The translations under genes and the position numbers were made by a program. Source: CANHBY01 sp031376995 (GTDB lineage Bacteria > Pseudomonadota > Gammaproteobacteria > Burkholderiales > Burkholderiaceae_C). Taken from it: a DNA stretch of 8,083 nucleotides. The stretch is taken from positions 1 to 8,083 of the forward strand of contig JANMEO010000204.1 of assembly GCA_031376995.1 (NCBI GenBank), read 5' to 3'. Numbering within the stretch: the stretch's first letter is position 1; every line of letters begins with the position of its first letter. Shown here piece after piece: positions 7,038-8,083 of this stretch. The notes below the pieces were generated by a model. It was given only the letters and a program-made list of their open reading frames with translations, was not told where the DNA came from and did not search any database.

Positions 7038-8035
7038 TTCTGCAAGAGCTGGTGCGCTACTACGACCGCAAGTCGCGCGACGTCGACCCTGCGCAGCGCT
7101 TGCCCAGCATTGGCCTTGAGGACAAGGAAATTCCCTTCATTATCGAACTCGCTATTGATGGCCGGGTAGTGCAGTTGCGCGATACGCGACGCCTAGAAGG
7201 CAAGAAACTGCAGGCGCAATCTTTCCTCGTACCGCAAGGGGTCAAGAAAACTTCTAGCGTGGCGGCCAATTTACTTTGGGACAGCGCGGCTTATGTGATC
7301 GGGCTTGAAACAGGGCGTAAGGGAAAAGCAGAGATCACGCCGCATTCAGCATTCCGCGCTCGAATTGCTGAGCTTCCCGAACACGCACAAGCAGACATAG
7401 GCTTACGTGCTGTGAGCGCGGCGCTTGACTTGGCTGATTGGTCAGTACTGCATGACCACCCAGCTTGGCCCGAGATTCAAGAGAACAACCCAGTCATGAG
7501 TTTTCAGTTGACCGGCGATCTTGATTTGGTATGTCAGCGAAGCGCAGTCGCCGCTTCTACAATGCCGGTAGCTGATGCGGCAGCGCCTTTTGGCTTGTGT
7601 CTGGTTGAGGGTCTCACAGCGCCCATTCAGCGGCTCCATACGGCGATCAAAGGTGTGTGGGGCGCTCAGTCGTCGGGCGCCAACATTGTCTCCTTTAACG
7701 CACGTTCATTTGAGTCGTATGGCAAGTCAGAACGGCAAGGCGAGAACGCTCCCGTTGGCGAGCGCGCCGCCTTTGCGTACACCACCGCACTCAACCACCT
7801 ACTGTCAAAGGACTCACGCAACCGCGTGCAAGTAGGCGATACCTCAACGGTGTTTTGGGCAGACGCTCCATCGCAATTTGACAGCGAATTTACGTTAGCT
7901 GATTATTTCGGTGAAACCAAAGATGAGCCAGATCGCGGAGTACGCGCAGTGCAGGCCCTGCATCAAGCGCTGTCAAGTGGCCAACTGCCAGTTGGCGAAC
8001 GTAACGTGTCCCTCCGGCAAATCTGCATGAACTGA
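7034..8035 (+). CDS. cas8c: Cas8c (Csd1) large subunit, C-terminally truncated
   Basis: This is the N-terminal part of the type I-C Cascade large subunit, which recognises the PAM and opens the target duplex. Family signatures are MILQELVRYYDR at the start, KEIPFIIEL, KKLQAQSFLVPQGVKKTS (57-74), ANLLWDSAAYVIGL (78-91), NIVSFNARSFESYGK (217-231) and AFAYTTALNHLLSKDSRNRVQVGD (two adjoining blocks, 246-269). Translation starts at an ATG overlapping the cas5c stop, with AAGGAG at 7021-7026. The protein ends at 333 residues, just after SSGQLPVGE. Full-length members, roughly 550-620 residues, continue there with a segment like FYVLGLAPNAARLSVRFW. That segment is absent in all three forward frames before the window ends, so this is not a simple frameshift. 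The missing part normally also encodes Cas11c from an internal start. It may be a pseudogene or one piece of a split gene. Confidence 0.88.
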   Translation: MILQELVRYYDRKSRDVDPAQRLPSIGLEDKEIPFIIELAIDGRVVQLRDTRRLEGKKLQAQSFLVPQGVKKTSSVAANLLWDSAAYVIGLETGRKGKAEITPHSAFRARIAELPEHAQADIGLRAVSAALDLADWSVLHDHPAWPEIQENNPVMSFQLTGDLDLVCQRSAVAASTMPVADAAAPFGLCLVEGLTAPIQRLHTAIKGVWGAQSSGANIVSFNARSFESYGKSERQGENAPVGERAAFAYTTALNHLLSKDSRNRVQVGDTSTVFWADAPSQFDSEFTLADYFGETKDEPDRGVRAVQALHQALSSGQLPVGERNVSLRQICMN

Positions 8036-8038
8036 TTT

Positions 8039-8072
8039 AACTGCCGTGGCAGCGCGTGCTGCCACGGCAGTT
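8039..8072 (+). terminator. Perfect 15-bp hairpin just after the cas8c stop
   Basis: AACTGCCGTGGCAGC (8039-8053) pairs exactly with GCTGCCACGGCAGTT (8058-8072) around a GCGT tetraloop. It begins 3 nt after the TGA, the usual place for an intrinsic terminator, and the stem is GC-rich and very stable. Only two T follow the stem's GC part, so a classic U-tract is missing; it could instead be a processing or protecting hairpin, or the edge of an inserted element. Each arm also contains CTGCC and GGCAG two bases apart. Confidence 0.6.
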
Positions 8073-8083
8073 GCGGTGACGAA

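Noticed and set aside
7981..7995. Palindrome CCAACTGCCAGTTGG as a regulatory site
   Set aside because: It lies in the coding region of cas8c (Ser-Gly-Gln-Leu-Pro-Val-Gly) and is short; it is mentioned only for its partial symmetry with the downstream hairpin.
7994..8083. Simple frameshift as the cause of cas8c truncation
   Set aside because: Neither other forward frame encodes the expected continuation; both meet stops within about 30 nt. Reading through the in-frame TGA gives a Cys/Gly-rich stretch unlike Cas8c.
1..8083. CRISPR array
   Set aside because: No set of regularly spaced direct repeats of 28-37 bp is visible anywhere in the window; the array, if any, lies beyond cas8c.
8001..8083. 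Left end of an IS66-type element starting with GTAA at 8001
   Set aside because: Only four bases suggest it and no further terminal-repeat or transposase sequence can be seen before the window ends; sequence downstream would decide.
8075..8083. GTG at 8076-8078 as the start of cas7
   Set aside because: There is no ribosome-binding site before it, it follows a hairpin directly, and too few codons remain to recognise a Cas7 N-terminus.

Overview
This window shows accessory, mobile DNA of a proteobacterium, most likely a beta- or gammaproteobacterial conjugative plasmid or integrative conjugative element (ICE). The evidence is an IncP-type TraC-like primase/antirestriction protein, an IS6-family insertion sequence end and proteobacterial-style type I-C cas genes. 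The species cannot be named from the sequence.

Layout. Positions 1-141 are the end of an IS6-family element. They hold the first 34 codons of its transposase on the minus strand and its terminal inverted repeat, with the outer edge near 141. A short leader follows, then two tightly spaced plus-strand genes: a small, strongly acidic protein of unknown function (241-648) and, 3 nt later, a 1046-residue multidomain protein (652-3792). The large protein carries, in order, an N-terminal domain with an HExxGH motif, an ArdC-like antirestriction module with an HExxH zincin motif, two DUF5710-like repeats and a C-terminal Toprim primase with the EGYATA motif of plasmid primases. A good ribosome-binding site and ATG at 1303 suggest a second, shorter product that starts at the ArdC domain.

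An AT-rich, inverted-repeat-rich gap of 181 bp (3793-3973) separates this backbone from the start of a type I-C CRISPR-Cas operon: cas3 (3974-6352), cas5c (6378-7037) and cas8c (7034-8035, overlapping cas5c by ATGA). The Cas3 motifs all look intact. Cas8c stops at residue 333, where family members have roughly 550-620 residues. A perfect 15-bp hairpin begins 3 nt after its stop codon. No cas7, cas4, cas1, cas2 or CRISPR array lies in the window.

Together: a conjugative element carries an entry function (primase plus antirestriction) beside a CRISPR effector operon as cargo. The truncated Cas8c would lack the large-subunit C-terminal bundle and the internally translated Cas11c. The system is therefore either disabled for interference, split into separate genes, or altered in some other way. 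That is the main point to follow up.
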